This document shows, piece after piece, positions 15,180 to 23,560 of a stretch of DNA of 51,104 nt. This DNA comes from a virus. Position 1 is the stretch's first letter; the number at the start of each line of letters is the position of its first letter. The position numbers were made by a program, and so were the translations under genes. The stretch is from the IMG/VR virus record IMGVR_UViG_3300032163_000021, positions 1 to 51,104 of that record; one strand, given 5' to 3'. The notes beneath the pieces were generated by a model. It ran no database searches. It was given only the letters and a program-made list of their open reading frames with translations, and was not told the origin of the DNA.

Positions 15180-15214
15180 CCCGTTACGGTGAAACGATTT
15201 GGAGAATAATTCGC

Positions 15215-15243
15215 TTGCCGATCGGTCGCGGACGTGGTATGAT
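15215..15243 (+). promoter_or_regulatory. rightward promoter for replication gene
   Basis: TTGCCG (15215-15220), 17-base spacer, TATGAT (15238-15243). The same TTGC core and spacer length as the other promoters here. Transcription would start near 15250, about 105 bases before the leader ORF. Confidence 0.7.
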
Positions 15244-15354
15244 CCGTCTCGGTCGGCGCCTGCCCCGTGGGCGGTGCGTCTGAGGCGGTCGGGCGGGGTG
15301 CCAGCCCACTCTGCCCGGTCCGCCGTCCTTCTTGGCTGGAAGGAGGTTTGTTCG

Positions 15355-15378
15355 ATGATCCTCGGTATTCGTCCATGA
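15355..15378 (+). CDS. seven-codon leader ORF (MILGIRP)
   Basis: The only strong ribosome site before the replication gene (AAGGAGG, 15340-15346) is eight bases before ATG 15355, which opens MILGIRP followed by TGA. The TGA overlaps ATG 15375 of the replication gene (ATGA). The larger gene has no ribosome site of its own at usable distance, so its translation is probably coupled to this mini-ORF. Confidence 0.5.
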   Translation: MILGIRP

Positions 15379-16376
15379 GCCGCTACCGCAAGATCTACGA
15401 CGTGATCTGGAATGACCCTCACTTCATCGAGTGGACGCAAGACGAACGCTACCTATGGTTCTACCTGCTGACCAATCCCCACGGTACGTCCATGCCAGGA
15501 CTCTTCATCGCTCGTACGGAAGTGATGGCGATCGAACTCGGTTGGTCCGTGGAAGCCTTCGAGAAGGCTTTCGAAAGGCTTTCGAATGACGGAAAGGTGA
15601 TGCGTGATCCGCACTGCCGCCTCTACTGGATCCCCAACGCCGTCCGATACGACATGCCCGGCGCGAAGAATGTGCTCGTGGGATGGGTCAGCCATTGGGA
15701 TGATTGGCCTCCGTGCCCCCTAGTCGGTCAAGCAGCGCAACATCTTATGGAAACGATCGAGGATAGAAAACCGGAATGGATGCCCTGTTTTGGAGAAGGC
15801 TTTCGGAAGGCTTCGGAAAGGCTTTCGGAAGGCTTTCGAATTCCTCCTCCTCCTCCTCCTCCTCCTCCTCCTCCTCCTCCTCCTCCTCCTCCTCCTCCTC
15901 CTCCTCCTCCTCCTCCACCTCCACCACCACCACCACCGCCGCCTAAAGACACTCTTGGTTCGAAGTCTGCGAAACGCGGCGACACCGGGAACGAGGATTT
16001 CGAGCGGTTCTGGAAAGCGTATCCGAAGAAGACCGGGGGGAAGATCGCGGCCCTGGACGAGTGGAAGAAGCTCAAGCCGGACGTCGAGGTTTGCCTTGCC
16101 ACCATCGCCTGGCAGAAGCAGAGCGAGGACTGGCGCAAGGACGGAGGCAAGTACATCCTCCAGGCCCATCGCTGGCTCAAGCGAGGATGCTGGGCCGCCG
16201 AGCCTCCCGAGAAACTCGCCCCCGTCCTCACTGGCATGGAAAAGATCCTTCACGATGCGGAAGAGGCCGTGCGCGAAGAGAGGCGGGAGGCGACGTACGC
16301 TGGCGCCGTGCCCGCGGACTTCGAGGAAGTGAGCGATTCTCCGTTCCTGTCCGAAAGGAGCCAACTACGTGACTAA
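15375..16376 (+). CDS. phage replication initiation protein (O-like)
   Basis: A 333-residue replisome-organiser-type protein. The N-terminal domain (YRKIYDVIWNDPHFIEWT, then RYLWFYLLTNPHGTSMPG) matches the winged-helix start of phage replication proteins that bind the origin. A linker follows with repeated Phe-Arg/Glu motifs and then 34 prolines in a row (residues 157-190). The C-terminal domain (FERFWKAYPKKTGGKIAALDEW, then YILQAHRWLKRGCW) is the usual second domain, which may load the host helicase. Alternative starts upstream have no ribosome site; ATG 15375 is coupled to the leader ORF. The origin is not identified and may lie inside the gene. Confidence 0.85.
   Translation: MSRYRKIYDVIWNDPHFIEWTQDERYLWFYLLTNPHGTSMPGLFIARTEVMAIELGWSVEAFEKAFERLSNDGKVMRDPHCRLYWIPNAVRYDMPGAKNVLVGWVSHWDDWPPCPLVGQAAQHLMETIEDRKPEWMPCFGEGFRKASERLSEGFRIPPPPPPPPPPPPPPPPPPPPPPPPPPPPPPPPPPKDTLGSKSAKRGDTGNEDFERFWKAYPKKTGGKIAALDEWKKLKPDVEVCLATIAWQKQSEDWRKDGGKYILQAHRWLKRGCWAAEPPEKLAPVLTGMEKILHDAEEAVREERREATYAGAVPADFEEVSDSPFLSERSQLRD
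15843..15944 (+). repeat. CCT trinucleotide microsatellite coding 34 prolines
   Basis: Pure CCT repeats run from 15843 to 15916, then degenerate into CCA/CCG proline codons up to 15944. It encodes the rigid linker of the replication protein. Slippage here would change length by whole codons and keep the frame. Confidence 0.95.
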
Positions 16377-16854
16377 GGCCGAATGCGCTGCGATCCTGTC
16401 CAGAATGTTCATCGTCTGGCCCTTGAGGGCGAACGAAACCGAACGGGCCAGGACCCTGCTGATCGAAGAGTACGCCTACGAACTTCACACGGAAGATCCC
16501 GAAGCCCTTGTCTCCGTTCTCCGAGAAATGCGCAGGCAAGGGACGATGACGCCTGCCGGAGTGAAGTCGTTCCTACCCAACCTTCCGGAGATTCTTGAGC
16601 TTCTTCGGGTGCGCAAGATCGAGAACGACATCCGGCGGCGCACCGGAGTTCGAGTCTTGCAGCCGGGGGAACCGTTTCCACCGAGCTACGTTTTCCCCGC
16701 GCCTCCTGCTCAACTTACCGAGGCAGACCGCAGGCAATTCGAGGAGAACCGCATCGCTCTGGACGGCCTGATCTCCCAACTCGCGCAGCGGAAGCTGATG
16801 CCCGGCACGCCCGCAGAGACCCCAGAAGGGAACCGCAATGACCCAGACGAATGA
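16369..16854 (+). CDS. probable replication accessory protein, 161 aa
   Basis: GTG 16369 overlaps the end of the replication gene by 8 bases. The first 80 residues are helical (IVWPLRANETERARTLLIEE, then LVSVLREMRRQG) with the size and position of phage helicase-loader proteins. The second half has a Pro-rich linker (LQPGEPFPPSYVFPAP) and a C-terminal helix. Helicase loader is an inference from context and helix pattern; there is no Walker motif. Confidence 0.6.
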   Translation: MTKAECAAILSRMFIVWPLRANETERARTLLIEEYAYELHTEDPEALVSVLREMRRQGTMTPAGVKSFLPNLPEILELLRVRKIENDIRRRTGVRVLQPGEPFPPSYVFPAPPAQLTEADRRQFEENRIALDGLISQLAQRKLMPGTPAETPEGNRNDPDE

Positions 16855-17452
16855 CACCGACGATCTGAGAACGACGGTTGAGATGACCGGTGGAGACGGA
16901 AAGCTCTACTCCGTTCCCGCCATCAAGGCCAAAGAGTTCATCAGCGGAAGGGCCGTCAACGTAGCAATCGCAGACCTTTCCGTGTTTCCGAAAGACAAGT
17001 ACGGGATTTCCTGCCAGCGATGCGGTGGTGGTTGGGACCGAGACCAGCGGACAGCTTTCGGCGGATGGTTGCCCAAGATCCTCAAACGAGACGGGTGCTG
17101 GTACGAAACCGAGACGCCTTGCCCCGACTGCGCGTTCGGTGCGTATCGAAAAATGCAGGATCTGCGGCGCCCGTTCTTCACGGGGTGGTCAGGATGCTCC
17201 CGACTCGACCTCGGCTACCTGATCCGCCTCCTGCACAACGACAAGGTGCGGGCACCGAAAACGGCAACGCTCACGTTGCGCGAAGCTCTGGATTCGCTGC
17301 GCGAACCAGAGCGCAGGCCGAAGCACGGGTCTGGACCTGACTTCTACATCGATCTCCACGAGCGCCTGCTGGCGGGGATCGAGCAGCAGGAACTCGTGGA
17401 GCAATACCCGCCGGCCAGCGGACGGGACCGGCAGGGGGCGGACGCCTTCTGA
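16838..17452 (+). CDS. zinc-finger hypothetical protein, 204 aa
   Basis: ATG 16838 overlaps the previous gene by 17 bases behind AGAAGGG. The centre holds CQRCGGGWDRD (about 59-69) and CPDCAFG (about 94-100), a likely zinc site of the DnaJ-like type. The C-terminal helices are charged (LTLREALDSLREPERRPKH). Unknown function, probably DNA-associated given its place between replication and packaging genes. Confidence 0.65.
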   Translation: MTQTNDTDDLRTTVEMTGGDGKLYSVPAIKAKEFISGRAVNVAIADLSVFPKDKYGISCQRCGGGWDRDQRTAFGGWLPKILKRDGCWYETETPCPDCAFGAYRKMQDLRRPFFTGWSGCSRLDLGYLIRLLHNDKVRAPKTATLTLREALDSLREPERRPKHGSGPDFYIDLHERLLAGIEQQELVEQYPPASGRDRQGADAF

Positions 17453-17477
17453 GCCAGAGCCGAACCACGGAGGACCG

Positions 17478-17663
17478 ATGCCCAAAGCCACGTCCAAACC
17501 CAAGACGGCCCGAAAGCCCAAAGAAGTCCGCAGCACGATTCCGGGCGGGAACCCGAACACCGAACCAGAACCCGGGACGCCTGCCACGGTCTCCGCTGCG
17601 CCGGGCCTCCAGCCCGGAGAGGACGGTTCAATTCTGACCCCTGCGCTCCACCCGCCGGCCTGA
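17478..17663 (+). CDS. small Lys/Pro-rich protein, 61 aa
   Basis: ATG 17478 behind CGGAGG. A disordered-looking product: a Lys/Thr/Pro-rich basic N-terminus (KATSKPKTARKPKEV) and a Pro/Gly-rich remainder. Such short basic proteins just before the terminase genes are seen in other phages. Function unknown. Confidence 0.5.
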   Translation: MPKATSKPKTARKPKEVRSTIPGGNPNTEPEPGTPATVSAAPGLQPGEDGSILTPALHPPA

Positions 17664-17707
17664 AATGCGCTACGGTAACAACGGAATCGAGGCCAAGGAA
17701 AGGCATC

Positions 17708-18334
17708 ATGACCAAGAAGCCAGAGGATCCGGCCGAGTCCACCCGACTCCCGGACCCGAACTACGTCAAGCGGGGGCGCACCGGGCGACCGACCAAGCTG
17801 ACCCCGGAACTACAAGAACGCATCGTCGCCACCATGCGAAGCGGGTGCTATCAAGAAACCGCCGCGGCCCACTGCGGGATCTCCGTCTCCGTCTTCCGGA
17901 AGTGGTTGCATGACGGTGCAGAGGGTAAGTCCAAGAAATACAAGGACTTTTTGGAGGCAGTAGAAAGGGCAAGTGAAGATGCCGAGCTTCGCGCCCTCGC
18001 CACCGTGCAGGAATTTGGCCGCGGACTCTTCACTACGATCGTCACCACAATGGAGAAAGCTGACGGTTCGGTTGAGACAAAGACCGAACGCAGGCCCGTG
18101 CGTGAGTGGACCGCCGCCGCCTGGTACCTGGAGCGCCGCAAGCCCGGTCGGTGGGGGCGCCGCCTGGAGCTCCAAGGACCCGGTGGCGGCCCTCTCGCGC
18201 CGATGGTCGGCATCTACCTGCCTGACAACGGCCGCGCCCGCGCCCCGGCGACGGGTGCCTCACCGAAGGCCAGCCGCGTGAGGCCGGGCGGGGGCGGAGA
18301 CGGGCGGCCGGGTGCCAACGGCAAGAGACACTGA
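17708..18334 (+). CDS. terS: terminase small subunit
   Basis: A 208-residue DNA-recognition subunit of the packaging motor. GRPTKLTPELQERIVATMRS near 26-45, followed by a helix-turn-helix (CYQETAAAHCGISVSVFRKW at 46-65), is the family's DNA-binding region. The centre (residues 85-110) is oligomerisation helix, and RTxAAWYLERRKPGRW-like sequence near 132-150 is a family hallmark. The C-terminal 45 residues are Gly/Ala/Arg-rich and probably contact the large subunit. Start behind AAGGAAAGGC. Its 3' end overlaps the large subunit by 23 bases. Confidence 0.88.
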   Translation: MTKKPEDPAESTRLPDPNYVKRGRTGRPTKLTPELQERIVATMRSGCYQETAAAHCGISVSVFRKWLHDGAEGKSKKYKDFLEAVERASEDAELRALATVQEFGRGLFTTIVTTMEKADGSVETKTERRPVREWTAAAWYLERRKPGRWGRRLELQGPGGGPLAPMVGIYLPDNGRARAPATGASPKASRVRPGGGGDGRPGANGKRH

Positions 18335-19706
18335 ACAGGGTTCCGTCGCCGGCCTCGATCTGGCCGAGCCCCTCCGACCGCAGCCTGGGCCGCAGGAGGC
18401 GTTCCTTTCCACGCCGGCGGACTTCGCCATCGCTGGAGGCGCCGCCGGCGGGGGCAAGTCCTTCGGGCTCCAGCTTGAGATGTCCCGCAACATCGCGGTG
18501 CCCGGCTTCGCCGCCGTGTGCTTCCGCCGCACCTATCCGCAGATCATCGCCGAGGGAGGCCTCTGGGATTCCAGCCAGGAGATCTATCCTCTGGTGGGCG
18601 GCGTCCCGATCGAGGGCGAACTCGAATGGCGCTTCCCCGCCAAGACGACCGTGCGCTTCGTGCACATGCAGCGGGAGTCGGATCGCAAACAATGGGATTC
18701 CTCCCAGGTGCCTCTCATTTGCTTCGACCAGGTGGAGAGTTTCACCTGGAAGCAGGTGTCCTACATGTTCTCTCGCAACCGAACGACCTGTGCCGTCCGG
18801 CCGTACATGCGAGCCACCTGCAACCCGGACCCCGACTGTTGGCTCCGCGAGTTCATGCGCTGGTGGATCGATGACGAGACCGGCTACGCCATCCCCGCCC
18901 GCAGCGGCGTGGTGCGCTGGTTCATCCTCCGCGGCAACGAGGTCCAGTGGGGCGCCTCGCCGGAGGAGCTGAGGTCTCGCTTCGGGGATCGCGTCCGGCC
19001 CAAGTCCTTCACGTTCATCCCCAGCACCGTGGAGGACAACAAGATCCTGTTGGCCAAGAATCCGGAGTACCTCGCCGAGCTGGAGGCGCTGCCCTTCGTC
19101 GATCGGATGCGTCTGCGCCACGGCAACTGGAACGAGCGCGACACGGCCGGTTCCTTCTTTCAGCGATCTTGGTTCGAGATCGTGGAGGCCGCGCCGGCCT
19201 GCGTGGAGATCATGCGCTACTGGGATCGCGCCGGCACCGCGGCTGAGAAGGCAAGTCCTCTGGGATCCTGGACCGTGGGCGTCAAGATCGGACGCACCGC
19301 CCAAGGCGTCTTCTACGTGCTCGACGTGGATCGATTCCAGGGTACGCCGCTGCAGGTGATGAATCGCATCAAGGCCGTCGCGACGCAGGACGGACGAGGC
19401 GTCCGGGTCGGCATCGAGGTCGATCCCGGTCAAGCCGGCAAGGCCGAGGCCATGTCGCACGTGCGCAACCTGGCCGGCTTCGTCGTGACCTTGAACCACG
19501 TCCATGAATCGAAGGGAGTCCGCGCCAAGCCGTACAGCGCCCAGTGTGAGCAAGGAAACGTGAAGCTCGTGCGTGCCCGGTGGAATGACGCCTATGTCGG
19601 TGAATTGGTGAACTTCGACGGCATCAAGGCCATGGCGGATCAAGTCGACGCCTCCAGCGGCGGGTTCTATCTGCTAACATCGGGCAAGAAGGTCGGAACC
19701 TGGTGA
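18312..19706 (+). CDS. terL: terminase large subunit
   Basis: The 464-residue ATPase-nuclease that drives DNA into the prohead. Walker A AGGAAGGGKS lies at 41-50. Walker B is LICFDQVE near 135-142, followed by the coupling ATCNPD motif near 162-168. The nuclease domain begins about 300, with the YWDRAG aspartate motif and later acidic residues (IEVDPGQAG near 373-381). GTG 18312 lies inside the small-subunit gene. Mechanism class (headful, cos or other) cannot be decided without the ends of packaged DNA. Confidence 0.94.
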   Translation: MPTARDTEQGSVAGLDLAEPLRPQPGPQEAFLSTPADFAIAGGAAGGGKSFGLQLEMSRNIAVPGFAAVCFRRTYPQIIAEGGLWDSSQEIYPLVGGVPIEGELEWRFPAKTTVRFVHMQRESDRKQWDSSQVPLICFDQVESFTWKQVSYMFSRNRTTCAVRPYMRATCNPDPDCWLREFMRWWIDDETGYAIPARSGVVRWFILRGNEVQWGASPEELRSRFGDRVRPKSFTFIPSTVEDNKILLAKNPEYLAELEALPFVDRMRLRHGNWNERDTAGSFFQRSWFEIVEAAPACVEIMRYWDRAGTAAEKASPLGSWTVGVKIGRTAQGVFYVLDVDRFQGTPLQVMNRIKAVATQDGRGVRVGIEVDPGQAGKAEAMSHVRNLAGFVVTLNHVHESKGVRAKPYSAQCEQGNVKLVRARWNDAYVGELVNFDGIKAMADQVDASSGGFYLLTSGKKVGTW

Positions 19707-19715
19707 GGAGGCAGC

Positions 19716-21197
19716 ATGGCGACGACGACAGCAGCGAAGCCGCGGGCAACCAAGACGATCGGACCCGGAGCGTCCATCGCCCTGGGAGAGCGCAGCCCAT
19801 TGGTGATGGAGGCCATCCTCCGAGTCCTCTCGGAAGCTACCACCAGATCGAGCATCGCCTCCAAGCTAGGGATGAGCTTCGACGGCAAGCGCAACTTGTA
19901 CGAGGCACTTGGATACCTCAAGACGCCAACGTTCCGGGATTTCATGGCGCGGTACAAGCGGCAGGACATCGCTCGGGCCGTGATCGACATCCCCGTCAAG
20001 GCGTGCTGGCGCAAGACGCCGGAGTTGTCGGAGTCCAAATCGGAAGAGACGATCTTTGAGGCGGACTGGAAGAAACTCGCCGAAGACCGCTCCATCTACT
20101 CCTACTTTCGTCGCGTGGATCGCATGGCCTCGATCGGAGCCTACGCGGTCCTGCTCCTCGGATTTGACGATGCCGGCCGGCTGAGCGAACCGGTGACCAA
20201 CGCTAAACGCCTCCTGTTCGTGGCGCCATACTCGGAGGTCAATGCTCCGATAGCCTCATGGAACCTGGACGAGAAGAACGAGCGGTTTGGCCTGCCCGAG
20301 ACCTACGTGGTCAACATGCAGCGAGGCAGCGGGACCATGTCCCGAGTGGTTCACTGGTCGCGTGTGATCCACGTGGCCGAAGACGTCCTGGAGGACTCCG
20401 TCAGCGGCCAGTCCCGCCTGGAGCCGATCCTGAACCGGCTGCAAGACATCGAGCTGGTCTCCGGCGCTAGCGCCGAGATGTTCTGGCGCGGCGGCTTCCC
20501 CGGCTACGGCTTCGAGCTGGATCCTGAGGCGACCACCTTCGGCCAGACGCCGGAGAAGTTGGAGCAGGAGATCGAGGCCTACATGCACGGCTTCAAGCGG
20601 TACATGAAGTTGGAAGGCCTCAAGGCCACCGCTCTGGCGCAGCAGATCGTGGATCCCGGTCCGACCATCAGCGTCCTCCTGGACCTCATCTCCGCGTTCA
20701 CCCGCATCCCGAAGCGCATCATGATCGGCTCGGAGCAGGGCGTGCTCGCTTCGGTCCAGGACTCCGAGAACTGGGCCTCCGTCGTAGAGGAGCGCCGCTC
20801 GGATCACTGTGAGGCGAACATCCTCCGCCCGTTCGTGGATCGGTTGGTCTCGGTCGGCATCGTGGCCCCGCCGAAGGAAAGATACAACGTCGATTGGCCG
20901 GTCATCGTCCCGAAGGGCGCCTTGGAGACGGCGCAGATCGGCACGGCCAAGGCTACCTCACTCGCGGCCTACGCCGGGGCCATCGGAGCGGACTCGATCG
21001 TTCCGCCCGAGATCTTCCTGAAGGAGATCCTAGGATTCACCGACGATCAGATCGCGAAGATCGACGAGATCCTCGGCAAGCAACTAGCCGACATGGAGGC
21101 TGGATCCGCAGGACAACCCGAACCGATCCCGGCGGAGACTCCTCCGCCCGCATTCCCGGGGCCGCCGGAACAACCGGCGGCCTCCATCGTGGCCTAA
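19716..21197 (+). CDS. portal protein (DUF1073 type)
   Basis: A 493-residue portal protein of the DUF1073 group, which forms the dodecameric ring through which DNA enters. Family features: DIARAVIDIPVKACWRK near 83-99, RRVDRMASIGAYAVLLLGF near 131-149, and the portal core 'SRVIHVAEDVLEDSVSGQSRLEPI' near 214-237 (reported here as positions). The region TRIPKRIMIGSEQGVLAS near 329-346 is a known signature. The C-terminal 30 residues are Pro-rich. Starts behind TGAGGAGGC, 9 bases after terL. Confidence 0.9.
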   Translation: MATTTAAKPRATKTIGPGASIALGERSPLVMEAILRVLSEATTRSSIASKLGMSFDGKRNLYEALGYLKTPTFRDFMARYKRQDIARAVIDIPVKACWRKTPELSESKSEETIFEADWKKLAEDRSIYSYFRRVDRMASIGAYAVLLLGFDDAGRLSEPVTNAKRLLFVAPYSEVNAPIASWNLDEKNERFGLPETYVVNMQRGSGTMSRVVHWSRVIHVAEDVLEDSVSGQSRLEPILNRLQDIELVSGASAEMFWRGGFPGYGFELDPEATTFGQTPEKLEQEIEAYMHGFKRYMKLEGLKATALAQQIVDPGPTISVLLDLISAFTRIPKRIMIGSEQGVLASVQDSENWASVVEERRSDHCEANILRPFVDRLVSVGIVAPPKERYNVDWPVIVPKGALETAQIGTAKATSLAAYAGAIGADSIVPPEIFLKEILGFTDDQIAKIDEILGKQLADMEAGSAGQPEPIPAETPPPAFPGPPEQPAASIVA

Positions 21198-21219
21198 TCA
21201 AACTCGCAGGGAGGCCATC

Positions 21220-21657
21220 ATGGCGCTCGCAGACCTCCAAGGGCAGTGGCAGAACTGGCTGAAATATCTAGCCATCAACGATTTCCTCACCGGGAAGACC
21301 TTGCACATGGCCCTGTGCAAAGGCACGGTCCCGACTACGCCCGACGGGACGCTCGGCCTCGGCGACGTCGCGGAGATCACCGCCGCCAACTACGTGGCCG
21401 GAGGCGCTGCCGTGACCGGCGCGGCCGTCACCCAGGTCGACGCCTCGGACCTGGGGAGGTTCACCGCGGACCCCGTAGTCTGGGCCGCGCTGGGCGCACC
21501 CTCGGCCGGCGCGCTGACCTTCGTCGCGCTCTACGTCGTCGGCACGGTCGGCGGCATCGTCAACCCGCTCCTCTGGATCTGGGCGAACGCCACGCAGCCG
21601 AACGGACCTAGCTACACGATCAACCCGAACGCCGCCGGGTTCGCGGTGCTGACGTGA
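21220..21657 (+). CDS. structural protein, probably virion decoration, 145 aa
   Basis: A 145-residue Ala/Gly/Thr-rich beta protein from ATG 21220 behind AGGGAGG. The pattern of short hydrophobic strands (LTFVALYVVGTVGG, NPLLWIWANATQPNGP) is that of small beta-sandwich virion proteins found in groups with fibre and decoration genes. No domain named. It forms an overlapping trio with the next two small genes. Confidence 0.6.
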   Translation: MALADLQGQWQNWLKYLAINDFLTGKTLHMALCKGTVPTTPDGTLGLGDVAEITAANYVAGGAAVTGAAVTQVDASDLGRFTADPVVWAALGAPSAGALTFVALYVVGTVGGIVNPLLWIWANATQPNGPSYTINPNAAGFAVLT

Positions 21658-21854
21658 AGATCGTCGTGACGAACGATGACGGCACGGAGAACCTCTACGA
21701 GAACGTCCGGGAGTTCGCCCTGTGCGGCCTGCACATGATCGGGCCGTTCAACCCGGCGCATTTCCTGGCCTGGTCTGGAACTAAGCCTTATCTGGTCAGC
21801 CAGACGCAGAACCTGATCAAGGTGATCGAGGAGAAGGAGGCTCAGGGTGAGTGA
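21654..21854 (+). CDS. hypothetical protein, 66 aa, GTG start
   Basis: GTG 21654 overlaps the previous stop by 4 bases. A small alpha/beta protein (MKIVVTNDDGTENLYENVRE) with a charged C-terminal helix. Unknown function. Coupled to its neighbours, so probably a structural or assembly protein. Confidence 0.55.
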   Translation: MKIVVTNDDGTENLYENVREFALCGLHMIGPFNPAHFLAWSGTKPYLVSQTQNLIKVIEEKEAQGE

Positions 21855-22044
21855 CCCGTCAGTTTCCTTTCAGGCCGTGGTGTCGGACCTGAACCACATG
21901 AACTACAAGCTCGGCGTGTATCGAGAGGACTGGTCTGGCCTTCCGGCCGGCGTGAAAACTGCGATCAAGACGGCGACCATTGCCGGAATCGACCAAGCGA
22001 TCGTCGCTTTGGCCGCGGTCAAGGTAGACATTCAGAATCTCTAG
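21847..22044 (+). CDS. hypothetical protein, 65 aa, GTG start
   Basis: GTG 21847 overlaps the previous gene by 8 bases behind AAGGAGGC. Mostly helical with an Ala-rich C-terminal half (IAGIDQAIVALAAVKVDIQNL). It ends two bases before the fibre-like gene. Function unknown. Confidence 0.55.
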   Translation: MSDPSVSFQAVVSDLNHMNYKLGVYREDWSGLPAGVKTAIKTATIAGIDQAIVALAAVKVDIQNL

Positions 22045-22046
22045 CC

Positions 22047-23546
22047 ATGCTTCCGATCACGCTGATCTTCATCTGGCCAGGCACGAACGCCAGCGTCCCG
22101 AGCGGGTGGGTTCGAGAGACCGCGATCGACGACCGTTACCCGTTCGCGACCAGCGCTGAGGACGTTGCAGGGCTTCATGACGGATCCGCCACGCACACGC
22201 ACCGGGTCACGCGCGGAGCGCACGCGCTGACCTCGTCCCCTGGTGACTACGCTGTGACGGCGGCGGCGACGGGAACCAAGTACGCTTGTGCCTTGAGCAC
22301 CCACAATCATGCGGTGTTCACGGCCACTGCCGGCCAGTACGACTCGGGATACACCTCGAACAATCCTCGTCACGTCGACGTGATCTTCATCAAGCCGGCG
22401 AACGGGTCTCAGACGGGCGTCCCGGCAGGGGCATGGGCGTTCTATGGGGGCGCGTCGGTCCCGGCGAACTGGTCGATGCCGGAGGCCGCCAAGGACATCT
22501 TGATCCGAAGCTCGGTGGCGAGTGGAGACGCGGTGCTGACGCCGATCGGCTCGAACGATCCGCACGCCCACACGTCTGCGCACTCGCACGGGAACAAGAG
22601 CTCATCCTTGAGCTCCTCAGGAACCTCGGTGCTCTATCCTACCGGCATCGTCAAGGTCGCCGCGGTGCATACGCACGCGCATACCGTGAGCTTGGGTTCC
22701 TTCGACCCCGGCATGGGCTCGGCCGCATCGGAGCCGGGCTGGCAGAAGAACGCGGTGATCCAGAACGATTCCGGCCTGCCGGATCTTCCCGACCAGGTCA
22801 GAGCTCTCTTCCTCGGCCTGATGGCGGACATCCCGGAGAACTGGTCGCTGGTCACGATCACGAACGACTATGCCTTCATGAAGGGCGCGTCCAGCACGGG
22901 AGAAACGGGAAACGTGGGCGGTCAGGTGGACTTCAGCCACGTCCATGCCGGCGTCTCTCACGGATCCAGCGATCATGACCTCACGGCCAGCTTGGCGAAC
23001 GTCAGTTGCGCCGACGCCGGAACGAACAGCGTCTCGGACGCCGGTCATCACCATAGTTGGACGGTAGGCGCGGCGACCGACACGATCGGAGATCCGACAC
23101 AGTCGACCGTCCCTTACCCACCCTGCATCTACGTGCTGCTGATCGAGTACGCGGCGCCGTCAGGGATCTCGATCACGCTCGACGTGGCGGTCGCCGTGTC
23201 CTCCGCCCCCGACTTGATCGTGACCCCCGGCCCGACGTCGATCATGCTGGGGATCGCGGTCGCCGTATCGTCTGCTCCGGACATCGAGGTTGTTCCAGGA
23301 TCCGTCATCGTGACCTTGGAGGCCGCACTCGCGACTAGCCTGGCTCCGAACATCTCGGTTCATCTACCTGACGTGGTCGAGGTCTCCGGTGAACGACTCA
23401 TCATCGTGGAACGTGAGGATCGGATGACGACGGTTCCTCGGGAGGACCGAGAGATGGTGGTGCCACGCGATGATCGACAGATCATCATCCCGGAGGAAGA
23501 CAGGGCTCCGACGGTTCCGCACGAAGACAGAACTGTCAAGTCATAG
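22047..23546 (+). CDS. collar-repeat, HxH-rich fibre-like virion protein
   Basis: A 499-residue protein. The first 360 residues are three repeats of a tail-collar-like unit (IFxxP-G-x-VP-x-W pattern at about 7, 111 and 253), each followed by His clusters: HTH, HNH, HAH, HSH, HTHAH, HVH and HHH. HxH pairs bind iron in trimeric phage fibre tips. Then come three 22-residue Ser/Ala/Val repeats (VAVAVSSAPDL, IAVAVSSAPDI, EAALATSLAPNI) and about four 9-residue repeats with a V-P-x-E-D-R core. The repeats and position in the head module suggest a head fibre or decoration protein rather than the main tail fibre. No domain was confirmed by search. Confidence 0.7.
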   Translation: MLPITLIFIWPGTNASVPSGWVRETAIDDRYPFATSAEDVAGLHDGSATHTHRVTRGAHALTSSPGDYAVTAAATGTKYACALSTHNHAVFTATAGQYDSGYTSNNPRHVDVIFIKPANGSQTGVPAGAWAFYGGASVPANWSMPEAAKDILIRSSVASGDAVLTPIGSNDPHAHTSAHSHGNKSSSLSSSGTSVLYPTGIVKVAAVHTHAHTVSLGSFDPGMGSAASEPGWQKNAVIQNDSGLPDLPDQVRALFLGLMADIPENWSLVTITNDYAFMKGASSTGETGNVGGQVDFSHVHAGVSHGSSDHDLTASLANVSCADAGTNSVSDAGHHHSWTVGAATDTIGDPTQSTVPYPPCIYVLLIEYAAPSGISITLDVAVAVSSAPDLIVTPGPTSIMLGIAVAVSSAPDIEVVPGSVIVTLEAALATSLAPNISVHLPDVVEVSGERLIIVEREDRMTTVPREDREMVVPRDDRQIIIPEEDRAPTVPHEDRTVKS

Positions 23547-23560
23547 AAATAGGAGGAGTC

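Larger units (their letters stand above)
14946..15214. other. non-coding stretch between early and replication genes
   Basis: About 430 bases (to 15374) hold no convincing gene. A GTG frame at 14973-15158 lacks a ribosome site and reads as shadow sequence. The stretch holds two hairpins, an operator-like dyad and, after 15215, a promoter and the leader of the replication gene. Confidence 0.5.

Noticed and set aside
15745-15936. Long acidic or Leu-rich ORFs over the CCT repeat on both strands
   Set aside because: Homopolymers of Glu, Gly, Arg or Leu are the other readings of the same trinucleotide repeat; no ribosome site and no non-repeat content of their own.
18042-19643. Minus-strand ORF of 533 codons under the terminase genes
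   Set aside because: Long because of GC-rich codons in the opposite frame; His/Asp/Arg-rich shadow of the terminase, which has clear motifs.
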